From assembly GCA_937958265.1 (NCBI GenBank), contig CALGNX010000011.1, forward strand, positions 62,001 to 126,000: a stretch of DNA of 64,000 nt, given 5' to 3'. A program made the position numbers and the translations under genes. The notes under the pieces are model-generated. The model saw nothing but the letters and a program-made list of their open reading frames with translations, made no database searches and had not been told where the DNA came from. This DNA is from an uncultured Algibacter sp. GTDB lineage: Bacteria > Bacteroidota > Bacteroidia > Flavobacteriales > Flavobacteriaceae. Shown here piece by piece: positions 8,574 through 17,064 of this stretch (positions are counted from its first letter, which is position 1; each line of letters starts with the position of its first letter).

Positions 8574-9644
8574 ATGAGAATCAGTAAATTTTTAACAAAA
8601 CTTTTTATCTTAAGTGTATTATTCTTAACAGCGTGTACAAGTGATGATGATGGTGTAGCAGCTTCAAAAGGTAATTTTGAAAACGGTATTTTGGTTAGTG
8701 GTGAAGGTAGTGGAGCAGGTACAGGTTCCATTTCTTTTATTTCAGATGATTTTGAAACTGTTAATCAGCTTATTTATAAAGGTGTAAATACTGCCGAACT
8801 CGGTACGTTTTTACAATCGTTAGCCTTTGATGCACAGCGTGCTTTTATAGTGGTTGATAATGCTAACTCGGTAACAGTGGTAGACAGGTTTACTTTTGAA
8901 AGCGAAGCTGTAATTACGACTGATTTAATAACACCAAGATATATGGCCGTTGCTGCAGATAAGGGGTATGTAACAAACTGGGGATCAACTTCTGATGATG
9001 CAGACGACTTTATTGCTGTTATTGATTTGAATAGCTATACCGTAGAATCCACAATTCCTGTAGGTAATGGCCCGGAACAAATTATAGCGAAGGACGGTAA
9101 ATTGTATGTGTCTCATAAAGGCGCTTTTACAACAAATAATATTATTTCTGTTATTGATTTAGTAGATAATAGTGTTGAAGAAATTACAGTTAAGGATAAT
9201 CCGGATGAATTATTTTTTAATAGTAACGGTGATTTAGTAGTGTTATCTCAGGGAAGAACATTGTTTGATGCTGATTTTAATGTTATTGGAGATACGCTTG
9301 GAAGTATTTCTATTATTAATGTAAACTCATTATCTATAGATACCGAGCTAGTGTTTGCAGAAGGAGAACATCCTTCACTAATGGTTTTGGATAATAATAA
9401 GATATACTATGGCCTGTCGGGAGAAATTTATGAAATGGATGAAAATAGTACAACATTACCATCAACACCTGTTTTAACAGCAGAGGGTTTCCTTTATGGT
9501 ATGGAAGTAGAAAATAATAACATTTATACTTTAAATGCTAGCTTTTCTGATTTGAGTACCTTGAATGTATACGATTTAAACAGTAAAGAAAAAGTGCAAA
9601 CAATACCTGTTGCACTTGGCGCTTCAAAGGTTTATTTTAATTAA
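8574..9644 (+). CDS. Beta-propeller surface lipoprotein, BtuG-like
   Basis: The protein (356 residues) has a lipoprotein signal ending LSVLFLTAC, with cysteine 21 as the lipid site. The next residues, TSDDDG, resemble the acidic export signal that sends Bacteroidota lipoproteins to the cell surface. The rest is made of repeating strands of the YncE/YVTN propeller type, such as SVTVVDRFTFESEAVI and IISVIDLVDNSVEEITV. In Bacteroides, BtuG is a surface propeller lipoprotein that captures B12 and lids BtuB. This gene follows btuB by 3 nt under the same riboswitch, so an equivalent role is the best guess. Sequence identity to known BtuG was not measured. Confidence 0.85.
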   Translation: MRISKFLTKLFILSVLFLTACTSDDDGVAASKGNFENGILVSGEGSGAGTGSISFISDDFETVNQLIYKGVNTAELGTFLQSLAFDAQRAFIVVDNANSVTVVDRFTFESEAVITTDLITPRYMAVAADKGYVTNWGSTSDDADDFIAVIDLNSYTVESTIPVGNGPEQIIAKDGKLYVSHKGAFTTNNIISVIDLVDNSVEEITVKDNPDELFFNSNGDLVVLSQGRTLFDADFNVIGDTLGSISIINVNSLSIDTELVFAEGEHPSLMVLDNNKIYYGLSGEIYEMDENSTTLPSTPVLTAEGFLYGMEVENNNIYTLNASFSDLSTLNVYDLNSKEKVQTIPVALGASKVYFN

Positions 9645-9667
9645 TAAACTTAGGTTATAAATTATAT

Positions 9668-9699
9668 AAAAAAAAGCCACTTTTAAGTGGCTTTTTTTT
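9668..9699. terminator. Bidirectional intrinsic terminator between BtuG-like and DUF71 genes
   Basis: A stem AAGCCACTT / AAGTGGCTT is flanked by an A-run on the left and a T-run on the right, so it works for transcripts from both sides. It overlaps the last codon of the leftward gene. Confidence 0.9.
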
Positions 9700-10429
9700 A
9701 GTTTGGTATTAAATCGCAATACCAAATGCCATATTTTTCAGAATCACTTTTACAAACAGAATCATTATCATCTGTTTTAGGCGCATTATATTCGCGATAC
9801 ACTTTTTCGCCTGTAGTAAATGGAATGGGGTTTTTAAATATGGGGCCATCAAAACAAAAGGTATGAAATTCACCATTTTCGCCACAAGGGTCTACGCCTT
9901 CTGGTAAATTATCTATAAAGTTTTTATCAATTACGGTGCCTACAAAATCTTCGCCAAAATATTTAGAGTTTGCACAAACAACAATGGTTTTAAAGCCGAG
10001 GTTTAAAAACTCGTTTAATAAGGCTTTAGTATCTCGTTTCCAAATAGGGAATACAGCCGTTATACTTTGTTTTTTAAGCTGATTTTCTCTGTAAACTCTT
10101 AAATCTTCCAAAAAAATATCGCCGAAAGCTGTGTGTGTAAAGCCTTCTGCTTTCAATCTAGAAACAGTGTCTAGCATTTTTTTTTCGTAGACTTCCATGC
10201 TTGGCATTTCAGGAAGTTCAATTAAACTTGCTGTAATATTTATGGCATTGGTTTGAGCGATTAAAAGTTCTGTTCGTAAACCATGCATGGATACACGATT
10301 GTAATGGCTATTTACGGTTGTTATTAATTCGCTAACCATATAGCGCTTATCTTGTAATAAGTGATATAGTGCTAAAGCAGAATCTTTGCCAGAACTCCAA
10401 TTAAAATAGGTTTTATGTGTAGTGTTCAA
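9698..10429 (-). CDS. DUF71/COG2102 ATP-dependent (diphthine-ammonia ligase-like) enzyme, probable B12-salvage branch
   Basis: The protein (243 residues) is an adenine nucleotide alpha hydrolase-type enzyme. The PP-loop SSGKDS is at residues 12-17, AFGDIFLEDLRVYRE in the middle, and the family hallmark GENGEFHTF near residue 200. Archaeal and eukaryotic relatives (Dph6) amidate diphthine, which bacteria lack. A published comparative-genomics study of DUF71 predicted that a bacterial branch acts in B12 salvage. Convergence with the BtuB/BtuG-like genes here agrees with that. Translation appears to start at TTG (10429); no in-frame ATG precedes the PP-loop. It lies 11 nt after the S41 protease gene and may be co-transcribed with it. 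Confidence 0.85.
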   Translation of the reverse strand: MNTTHKTYFNWSSGKDSALALYHLLQDKRYMVSELITTVNSHYNRVSMHGLRTELLIAQTNAINITASLIELPEMPSMEVYEKKMLDTVSRLKAEGFTHTAFGDIFLEDLRVYRENQLKKQSITAVFPIWKRDTKALLNEFLNLGFKTIVVCANSKYFGEDFVGTVIDKNFIDNLPEGVDPCGENGEFHTFCFDGPIFKNPIPFTTGEKVYREYNAPKTDDNDSVCKSDSEKYGIWYCDLIPN

Positions 10430-10440
10430 ATAGTTGTAAT

Positions 10441-11904
10441 TTAGTCGATTAGCATGCCGCCTTCAAGAGGGTTTAATGTATTGCTTTCCAATAGTAATTT
10501 AAAGGTGTGTTTTGCTTTAGATTTTATTGCTGCGCTTTTAACAGATGTGTTTTCAATATCTGCTAGGGCTAAGGCAAGCATAGGCTCATCTACATGGCCT
10601 AAAACACCAAAATTTATTGGAGTTTCGTTATATTCAAAACCAAGCGAAGGGGGTAACCCTGTACTAGGTACCGATACGTCGTTTTTATTAACGCCATTGG
10701 CTACTAAAGGTTGCATGGCGTAGGTGTGGTTTGGGTTTACATTGTTGCGGCTAAAATTAGGAGAATCGTAAAGTGTTATAGAGGCTTGTGTTTTCCCTAC
10801 TGTGTTACTTCCTATTTGAATTATTTCATTCATGTAAGGCTCTAAACTATTTATAAGGCCTTCGCTGGCAGAGGCAGAACGTCCTGTTGCTAAAACATAT
10901 AATTTAGTTAATCCTAAACTATTTACGGTATTCCCGTTGGCTAGTCGGTTGGTAAAGTTAAAATTGCTGTTATTACCTTGTAGGTCGTTGTTATAAACTA
11001 GTTTTTCAAAAATTTCACCGGTATATTGGCCGGTAATCATACTTGCTAAAAGTGTTGTGGTGCGTACAGAGCCTCCAGGATTGTATCTTAAATCTAATAT
11101 TAAATGCTGAATATTATTAGCTTTAAATTCCGCAAACACAGCATTTAATTCATTTTCTGATCCTGCAGTGAACCCATTGTACATAAGGTATCCAATATTT
11201 TCGCCTCCAGAATTTATAATTTCTGTTTTAAAAATTGGGTTTTCGGTATATGGTATTTTGTTTAGTTTTACAGATGTATTTATGGGGTCAATACTATCGT
11301 CTGTTTCTTCTAATGTGTTTTTATCGTTATATACAGCTAAATTTAAGGTGTAATTATCTGGGCTTAATAGGGTTCTTAAATTATCTTGAGTTAGTGTTAC
11401 ACCATTAATTGCATTAAAAATATCCCCACGTTTTAGGCCGCTATTATCGGCAGGGCTATTGGGTAAAACTAGGCGTACTACGCCAAAAATTTCGTTAGGT
11501 TTATTGGGTGTGCTATAGGCGTTAAATTCCATCCCGTTGGTGTTTGAGTTACCTTGAAATTGTTGTTCCAAAGCAATATAGTCGCTAACTATCCAGCTAA
11601 ATCTATCTATTTTTTCGGGTTCGTGTATTAAGCTTTCAAATAGGTTTTTTGTTGAGGTGGTTTCGTTTAAATAACTAGTATAAGCTTCTGTAGTACCATA
11701 GCGGTTGTTAAGGCCGTTAATGCCAAATTGGTTATTGGATAGTGCGGAAATATCGTCTTTATAAAGGTAAAATACATTCATACCCTTCCAAACAAAATCG
11801 TTTATTTCGTTGGCAGATAAACCTACATCATCATTATCTTCAAAACAGCTAACGGTAAGTATGGAAATAGCAAGTAACAGTACGATTGCTTTATAGTTTT
11901 TCAT
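10441..11904 (-). CDS. S41 family C-terminal-processing-type protease, lipoprotein
   Basis: This protein (487 residues) is a peptidase of the tail-specific protease class. It has a lipoprotein signal (LLLAISILTVSC) followed by acidic residues (FEDNDD), which suggests surface or outer-membrane location. A PDZ domain lies at about 125-205 (FGVVRLVLPNSPADNSGLKRGD). The catalytic domain follows, with LDLRYNPGG, the serine in GRSASASEGLINSLEP near residue 343 and the lysine in VGKTQAS about 25 residues later. The catalytic Ser-Lys dyad therefore appears intact. The substrate is unknown. The downstream DUF71 gene starts 11 nt after its stop. Confidence 0.93.
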   Translation of the reverse strand: MKNYKAIVLLLAISILTVSCFEDNDDVGLSANEINDFVWKGMNVFYLYKDDISALSNNQFGINGLNNRYGTTEAYTSYLNETTSTKNLFESLIHEPEKIDRFSWIVSDYIALEQQFQGNSNTNGMEFNAYSTPNKPNEIFGVVRLVLPNSPADNSGLKRGDIFNAINGVTLTQDNLRTLLSPDNYTLNLAVYNDKNTLEETDDSIDPINTSVKLNKIPYTENPIFKTEIINSGGENIGYLMYNGFTAGSENELNAVFAEFKANNIQHLILDLRYNPGGSVRTTTLLASMITGQYTGEIFEKLVYNNDLQGNNSNFNFTNRLANGNTVNSLGLTKLYVLATGRSASASEGLINSLEPYMNEIIQIGSNTVGKTQASITLYDSPNFSRNNVNPNHTYAMQPLVANGVNKNDVSVPSTGLPPSLGFEYNETPINFGVLGHVDEPMLALALADIENTSVKSAAIKSKAKHTFKLLLESNTLNPLEGGMLID

Positions 11905-12432
11905 AATATAATGTGTTTGGACGGTTCGTTTATAAAAGTTTAAATTTACTTACATTATTGCTTAATAAAAAATTAAAGGTATTTTTTAAAAATGGAAACG
12001 GACAAAACAGTTTCGCGCCAGGAATTACTATTTTACCAATATTAGGTTACAATGGCGCTATAAATCGTTTCTTTTTCGCTTACTCTTCGTAAAAATGATT
12101 AGCTAGGCTAAGGCTGTGCAAATTGTTTTAACTTCAATTAATCAAAAAATAATTCAACTTATTTATACAATATTATAAAACTATAGTGTTGTTAGACATG
12201 CTTTTATTAATTTGATTAATACTTTAATAAGTGGAAGATAAAAAGAAACTATTCACTTTATAGTGATAAAGTTTGGTTTTTAAACTATTAGATAAATAAT
12301 TAATACTTTTTATAATGGGGGTGTAGTAAAGCTGTTTTTTTTCATTCGGAAATTTAACTTATACTTGTCATGTATAATCCATAAATTAACGAATTATACG
12401 GTAATTTCAATTTAAATAATACAGCAAATTAT
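11905..12432. other. Gene-free stretch with a possible decayed coding fragment
   Basis: No complete gene is seen in these 528 nt. Plus-strand bases 11991-12092 read NGNGQNSFAPGITILPILG and continue to a stop with few of the lysine and asparagine codons expected of random AT-rich sequence. There is no start codon. It may be the tail of a lost gene, but this is weak. The rest is AT-rich with no hairpin of note. Confidence 0.3.
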
Positions 12433-12777
12433 ATGAAACTTAAACATGTGTATTTAATATTATCAATTTTAGGAGTTTGTTACACTTGGTATTATAATAT
12501 TCAATGGTTTCAAGCTGTTGAAAACCCTTCTCTTTCAAGTTTTTTTGCTGATGCACAGGGCAATTTTGCAGGAAAATCTTTTGGGGCAGATTTAACAGTA
12601 GTTATTCTAACGTTTTTTGTTTTTATGAGGTCGGAAAGCTTTAAGCTTAAAATTAAATATTGGTGGGTTTTAATTCCTTTAACCTTTTTAGTAGCTATAG
12701 CTTTTACGTTTCCACTTTTTTTGTATGTAAGAGCAAATCGATTAGAAAAACAGAAAGTAAATAACTTAGGTAATTAG
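12433..12777 (+). CDS. DUF2834 family small membrane protein
   Basis: The protein (114 residues) has three membrane segments at about 4-20, 55-70 and 78-100. The N-terminal YLILSILGVCYTWYYNIQWF and the central FGADLTVVILTFFVFM match what I recall of DUF2834 proteins, whose function is unknown. It stands alone between two gene-poor stretches, followed by a hairpin terminator. The start is the first in-frame ATG, after a stretch rich in stops. Confidence 0.8.
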   Translation: MKLKHVYLILSILGVCYTWYYNIQWFQAVENPSLSSFFADAQGNFAGKSFGADLTVVILTFFVFMRSESFKLKIKYWWVLIPLTFLVAIAFTFPLFLYVRANRLEKQKVNNLGN

Positions 12778-12784
12778 TTTTGAG

Positions 12785-12837
12785 TATAGCCTAATGTTTT
12801 AAAAGCTTTAATAAAGCATTAGGCTATAATGTTTTTA
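12785..12837 (+). terminator. Hairpin terminator after the DUF2834 gene
   Basis: Perfect 12-bp arms TATAGCCTAATG (12785-12796) and CATTAGGCTATA (12817-12828) are followed by ATGTTTTT, a short and imperfect T-run. Confidence 0.6.
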
Positions 12838-13095
12838 GGGAGTTGTACTTTTTGAAGATTAATTTTATACAATGAAAATGCTGTTTTTACTTCAATATTT
12901 TAATTTGACTTTATAAAATATTCAAAAGAAATTATATTACTTTTTGTTTTAAGCTTAAAAAATGTTTTGTCACTTTAGTTTTAGAAGCTGTTTTAAATTA
13001 AAAATAAGTAAAATACAAATTATTTATTTGAAGATTATGGATGTGAATTAATATGCTATTTTCTTGTGAATTTGTAAATATTTAGCTGGTTTTAC

Positions 13096-13189
13096 GCGTA
13101 AGGGATTGCAGTGAAAAGCCCACAGCCCGACTTTTTAGGAGGTGCGCGGACTTGTAACGTAAAGCCCGACCCCTTGCGGGTTACGCCCA
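13096..13189 (+). repeat. Interspersed non-coding repeat, copy 1 (full length)
   Basis: About 94 nt running from GCGTAAGGGATTG to GGGTTACGCCC. It is nearly identical to the sequence at 20798-20890 and related to inverted copies at 23914-23962 and 56735-56830. It contains AGCCCACAGCCCGAC and a small hairpin around CCCGAC / GCGGG, is much GC-richer than its surroundings, and has no reading frame. The rest of the 12838-13331 gap shows nothing else recognisable. Confidence 0.85.
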
Positions 13190-13331
13190 AATTTTATTTT
13201 TTACTAAAATGCTGTAACAAAACAAAAGGTAAATCGTTTTTCTATTAAATAACCTAACTGAATTATTTTAAGTGCTTTAAATGCTAATGTTTTTTTAAAA
13301 GCATTAAATGCAATAAGATAAAACTGGCAGC

Positions 13332-13841
13332 ATGAACCAAATCGAATTTTTAAATAGTATAATGCCTTTTAAGGACAAAGTGTTTCGTTTAGCGAAACGT
13401 TTATTGGTTTCTACCGAGGAGGCCGAGGATGCTACACAGGAGGTGTTTTTAAAACTATGGAAAAATAAATTGAAAATGGCCGATTATAAAAACATAGAGG
13501 CTTTTTCAATGACGATTACAAAAAATTATTGTTTTGATAGGCTAAAATCTAAACAAGCTAAGCACTTAAAAATGGTGCATAGCAATTATGAGGAAAAAAG
13601 CTTACCACTGCAAAAACAATTGGAGTTAAAGGATAGTATAAGATGGGTGGCTAAAATTATAGAGGATTTACCTGAACAACAAAAAATAATAATTCAATTG
13701 CGGGATGTGGAGGGATATGATTTTGATGCTATTGCTAAAGTGTTGAGTATGAAAAATACTGCCGTACGTGTGGCTTTATCGCGGGCAAGAAAAACAATAC
13801 GAGAAAAATTAATAAATACACATAATTATGGTGTTAAGTGA
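13332..13841 (+). CDS. RNA polymerase sigma factor, ECF (sigma-70 family)
   Basis: This sigma factor (169 residues) has two domains. Region 2 lies at about 8-75 (FRLAKRLLVSTEEAEDATQEVFLKLW, then AFSMTITKNYCFDRLKS). Region 4 lies at about 110-160 (IEDLPEQQKIIIQLRDVEGY, then a helix-turn-helix ending ALSRARKTIREKL). This is the layout of extracytoplasmic-function sigma factors. The next gene overlaps its last 14 nt and encodes a protein with one membrane span, as expected for an anti-sigma factor. No TonB receptor or FecR-type gene is nearby, so the signal is unknown. Confidence 0.96.
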   Translation: MNQIEFLNSIMPFKDKVFRLAKRLLVSTEEAEDATQEVFLKLWKNKLKMADYKNIEAFSMTITKNYCFDRLKSKQAKHLKMVHSNYEEKSLPLQKQLELKDSIRWVAKIIEDLPEQQKIIIQLRDVEGYDFDAIAKVLSMKNTAVRVALSRARKTIREKLINTHNYGVK

Positions 13842-14304
13842 TATAGAAAAATTAATAGTTAAGTATAATAATTGTGAAACTACACTTGAAGATGAGCAGC
13901 TTTTAAAAAACTATTTTACTCAAGAAATTGTACCGCCACATTTAGATATGTACAAACCTTTATTCGGTTATTTTTTAGCACAGAAGGGAATACAATTTAC
14001 TAAACCGTTACAAATAAGGTCTAAGCCGTTTTTTAATTATAAATGGATTGCAGTGGCTGCAGTAACAGTACTTATGTTGGGTACGTATTATAGGTATACC
14101 CAAAAAAACGATTTGGGAACATATGAAGACCCGGAAATAGCTTTTACTGCATTTTCACAATCCATGGAAATGATTTCCTCGAAATTTAATAAGGGCACGG
14201 CAACAGTTGGTTATTTAAAAGGGGTACATAAGGGGGCTTCTGCTTTAGGATACCTTAATGAGGTTAATAATGCTACACGTATAATTTTTAAACCAGCACA
14301 TTAA
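13828..14304 (+). CDS. Single-span membrane protein, putative anti-sigma factor
   Basis: The protein (158 residues) has an N-terminal cytoplasmic region of about 70 residues, one membrane segment at about 73-90 (WIAVAAVTVLMLGTYY) and a C-terminal exported region. The N-terminal part (DIEKLIVKYNNCETTLEDEQLLKNYFT) is typical of the short helical anti-sigma segments seen beside Bacteroidota ECF factors. The start codon lies inside the sigma gene, so the two are translationally coupled. It has no zinc-binding HxxxCxxC motif. The anti-sigma role is inferred from topology and position. Confidence 0.8.
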   Translation: MVLSDIEKLIVKYNNCETTLEDEQLLKNYFTQEIVPPHLDMYKPLFGYFLAQKGIQFTKPLQIRSKPFFNYKWIAVAAVTVLMLGTYYRYTQKNDLGTYEDPEIAFTAFSQSMEMISSKFNKGTATVGYLKGVHKGASALGYLNEVNNATRIIFKPAH

Positions 14305-14350
14305 TAATTAAAAGTAAATATTTGAAATTATAAACTTAAAAAAGAAACTT

Positions 14351-14911
14351 ATGAATATTAAATTAATAGTACTTGTGTTAGTTGTTGTGTTATTACCATT
14401 TACTAGTAAAGCACAAAGTGATATTTTTGAGAAATATAGCGATAATGCAGCTGTTACCTATGTATCTATAAAACCTAAAATGTTTCAAATGATAGCAAAA
14501 ATGGGTATTGATTTGGAGGATGCCGAAGCAAAATCTTATATGGATATGGTACAGAGTATTACTAGTTTTAAAACGATGGTTACAGATAATAAGACGATAT
14601 CTGCGGATATTGCAAAATGGGTGAAATCGCATTCTGGTGGTTTAGAAGAATTAATGGAGGTAAAGGATGATGGTAGCGAAGTGAAGTTTTACATTAAGGA
14701 AGGTAAAGATGCAGACCACGTTAAGGAACTTTTAATTTTTGTAAACGGTTTGGATAAGTTTATAGAAGATAAAATTGAAGTTAACGGGCAGAAACGTGAA
14801 ATTGAAACTGTAGTTGTAGTACTTAAGGGCGATATAAACCTTAATCAAATATCCAAACTTACCGATAAAATGAATATTCCTGGAGGAAACCAGTTAAATA
14901 AAAAACCATAA
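14351..14911 (+). CDS. DUF4252 domain secreted protein
   Basis: This exported protein (186 residues) has a clean signal peptide (MNIKLIVLVLVVVLLPFTSKAQ). The mature part resembles DUF4252, a Bacteroidota family of unknown function: FEKYSDNAAVTYVSIKPKMFQMI at the start and VVVLKGDINLNQISKLTDKMNIP near the end. It lies 46 nt after the putative anti-sigma gene and is probably in the same transcript. The same order of sigma factor, membrane protein and DUF4252 is, as far as I recall, common in Flavobacteriaceae. It may be a periplasmic target or sensor of the system. Confidence 0.85.
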   Translation: MNIKLIVLVLVVVLLPFTSKAQSDIFEKYSDNAAVTYVSIKPKMFQMIAKMGIDLEDAEAKSYMDMVQSITSFKTMVTDNKTISADIAKWVKSHSGGLEELMEVKDDGSEVKFYIKEGKDADHVKELLIFVNGLDKFIEDKIEVNGQKREIETVVVVLKGDINLNQISKLTDKMNIPGGNQLNKKP

Positions 14912-14935
14912 AATTGTTTTTAAATATTTTTTAAT

Positions 14936-14972
14936 AAAAAAGGCTTGTACTAATTAGTGCAAGCCTTTTTTG
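14936..14972. terminator. Bidirectional intrinsic terminator
   Basis: A stem AGGCTTGTAC / GTGCAAGCCT with an A-run before and TTTTTTG after. It ends the sigma-DUF4252 unit and probably also purB coming from the other side. A separate 16-nt palindrome (AAGCATATATATGCTT) lies at 15025-15040, closer to the purB stop. Confidence 0.85.
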
Positions 14973-15049
14973 TTTAAGAAAAATAGAAATGTTTATTAAT
15001 TCGGGTTTCTATTTAAATATTTTAAAGCATATATATGCTTACTAACACT

Positions 15050-16393
15050 CTAAATGCCGGTATAGTTACTTGGCGTAATGTGTTTAAGTTCTTCTTTTAT
15101 GGTGTTAGAAACGTCTAGGGTATCAATAAAATTAGAAATAGATTCTTTATTTATTTTAGCATTGGTTCGTGTTAAACCTTTTAGAGCTTCGTATGGGTTT
15201 GGATAAGCTTCGCGACGTAAAATAGTTTGAATAGCTTCTGCAACTACCGCCCAATTGTTTTCTAAATCTTCGTTAAACTTGCTTTCGTTAAGTAATAATT
15301 TGTCTAATCCCTTTAAAGTGGATTTAAACCCGATTAGGGTGTGCCCAAATGGTACACCAATGTTTCTTAAAACGGTGCTATCTGTTAAATCGCGTTGCAA
15401 CCTAGAAACAGGTAGTTTTGCAGAAAGGTGCTCGAAAATAGCATTTGCTATACCTAAATTACCTTCGGAGTTTTCAAAATCTATAGGGTTTACTTTATGC
15501 GGCATGGCAGAACTCCCTACTTCGCCTGCTTTTATTTTTTGTTTAAAATAGTCCATAGATACGTAGGTCCAGATATCTTTATCCAAATCTAAAACTATGG
15601 TATTAATACGTTTCATGGTATCAAACAAAGCGGCCATATGGTCGTAATGCTCAATTTGCGTAGTAGGGAAGGAGTGATGTAAACCTAATTTTTCTTGTAC
15701 AAAAGCACTTCCAAAAGCTTTCCAATTAATATTAGGATAGGCCACGTGGTGTGCGTTAAAATTACCTGTGGCACCACCAAATTTAGCAGCACTAGGTATG
15801 TCGTTTAATAAGTTAAATTGTTCTTGTAGTCGTACTACAAAAACTTCAATTTCTTTACCTAGTCTAGTAGGAGATGCAGGTTGGCCGTGTGTTCTAGCCA
15901 ACATAGGTATATGTGCCCAGTCGTTAGTAAGTGTTTTTAGTTTATTTAAAAGTACATTATATTCTGGTACATAAACATTGTTTATAGCTTCTTTAATACT
16001 TAAGGGTATAGCGGTATTATTAATGTCTTGTGAGGTTAAGCCAAAGTGAATAAACTCTTTGTATTCGGCTAAGCCTAACGTATCAAATTTTTCTTTAATA
16101 AAGTATTCAACGGCTTTAACATCGTGGTTAGTTACGCTTTCAATTTTCTTAATCGCCAAAGCATCTTTAGAAGTAAAGTTTTTGTAAATCCCTCTTAGGC
16201 TTTCAAAAATAGCTTTATCAACCGTTTTAAGTTGTGGTAACGGGATTTCACAGAGTGCGATAAAATATTCAATTTCAACTAAAACACGATATTTTATTAA
16301 GGCTTCCTCAGAGAAATAAGGTGCTAATTCGTTTACTTTATTTCTATAACGACCATCAATAGGAGAGATGGCATTTAATGCTGATAATGACAT
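15050..16393 (-). CDS. purB: Adenylosuccinate lyase
   Basis: PurB splits adenylosuccinate to AMP and fumarate, and SAICAR to AICAR, in purine synthesis. The protein (447 residues) has normal length. The N-terminal ISPIDGRYRNKVNELAPYFSE, RTHGQPASPTRLGKE in the middle and the fumarase/lyase signature GEVGSSAMPHKVNPIDFEN near residue 290 are all present. The start at 16393 is supported by a well-placed promoter whose second box lies at 16418-16425. The gene upstream on the same strand is a helical-repeat protein often found next to purB in this group. Confidence 0.98.
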   Translation of the reverse strand: MSLSALNAISPIDGRYRNKVNELAPYFSEEALIKYRVLVEIEYFIALCEIPLPQLKTVDKAIFESLRGIYKNFTSKDALAIKKIESVTNHDVKAVEYFIKEKFDTLGLAEYKEFIHFGLTSQDINNTAIPLSIKEAINNVYVPEYNVLLNKLKTLTNDWAHIPMLARTHGQPASPTRLGKEIEVFVVRLQEQFNLLNDIPSAAKFGGATGNFNAHHVAYPNINWKAFGSAFVQEKLGLHHSFPTTQIEHYDHMAALFDTMKRINTIVLDLDKDIWTYVSMDYFKQKIKAGEVGSSAMPHKVNPIDFENSEGNLGIANAIFEHLSAKLPVSRLQRDLTDSTVLRNIGVPFGHTLIGFKSTLKGLDKLLLNESKFNEDLENNWAVVAEAIQTILRREAYPNPYEALKGLTRTNAKINKESISNFIDTLDVSNTIKEELKHITPSNYTGI

Positions 16394-16417
16394 AGTTTTA
16401 TTTGGATTTTAAAGTAA

Positions 16418-16449
16418 CAAATATACGTTTTTGCTTCCCGATTTTTCAA
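16418..16449 (-). promoter_or_regulatory. purB promoter
   Basis: Read on the minus strand, TTG (16449-16447) and TATATTTG (16425-16418) are 21 nt apart, a good match to the phylum's TTG / TAnnTTTG pattern. The leader would be about 18 nt. purB can thus be transcribed separately from the upstream gene. Confidence 0.7.
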
Positions 16450-16478
16450 TGTAGTACTTGCTATTTTATAATTCGTAT

Positions 16479-17054
16479 TTACAAACTTCTATTTTTTTTA
16501 ATTTTTTTTAAAATATGTCGTGCTCTAGCTTTGTAGGCGTTGCTTTGTTTGGAAAAATCGGCCTCTAAAATATGAGCCAATTCTGTATGTACCCAATCAT
16601 AGTCTTGGCCAAATATAAAAAGGGTGGTCATGCTGTAAGCTTTAGCTCCTACTTTTTGGTTGCCAATTAAATAATCAAAGCAGTTTTCTATAATACGTTC
16701 TTTATGTGATTCTGTTAAAATGTTTTTGAAGCAATTATTGGCTTTAGAAGCGTATTGGTTTGCTATAAGTTCGCAGATTTTAACAACAGGTCTAACTGCA
16801 GAATCTAAATGGACTTTATGCATGTTTGTAATAAATAAATCTAAATATGGTATTATAGTGTTTATATTCTCTCTGCACATAAACTCAAAAACCCAAGCCG
16901 CACGAGGCGATATTTTATCGTTAACGCTAAAAAGTATGTCTAATAATTTAGGCACCAATTCAGGATGCGTTTTCATGACTTGGGCATAAAAAAAACGACT
17001 TTCACGAGAATGGTTTACATAATTTAATTCTTGGTATAGCTGTCTTGTAGTCAA
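16479..17054 (-). CDS. Helical-repeat (HEAT-like) protein of unknown function beside purB
   Basis: This protein (191 residues) is predicted from its sequence to be almost all helix, with repeating units of about 35 residues (PELVPKLLDILFSVND, NINTIIPYLDLFITNMHKVH, RPVVKICELIANQYASK). That suggests a HEAT-like solenoid. It has no signal peptide, membrane span or catalytic motif. I recall such proteins being labelled adenylosuccinate lyase in databases because of their neighbour, but nothing here resembles a lyase. The start is TTG at 17054, 11 nt past an in-frame stop. It diverges from the haem-binding-domain gene. Confidence 0.75.
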   Translation of the reverse strand: MTTRQLYQELNYVNHSRESRFFYAQVMKTHPELVPKLLDILFSVNDKISPRAAWVFEFMCRENINTIIPYLDLFITNMHKVHLDSAVRPVVKICELIANQYASKANNCFKNILTESHKERIIENCFDYLIGNQKVGAKAYSMTTLFIFGQDYDWVHTELAHILEADFSKQSNAYKARARHILKKIKKNRSL

Positions 17055-17064
17055 AAGGATTTCC

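Noticed and set aside
13096-13189. Consideration of the repeat as a CRISPR or tRNA-like gene
   Set aside because: Copies are kilobases apart, not regularly spaced, with no tRNA fold or anticodon arm.
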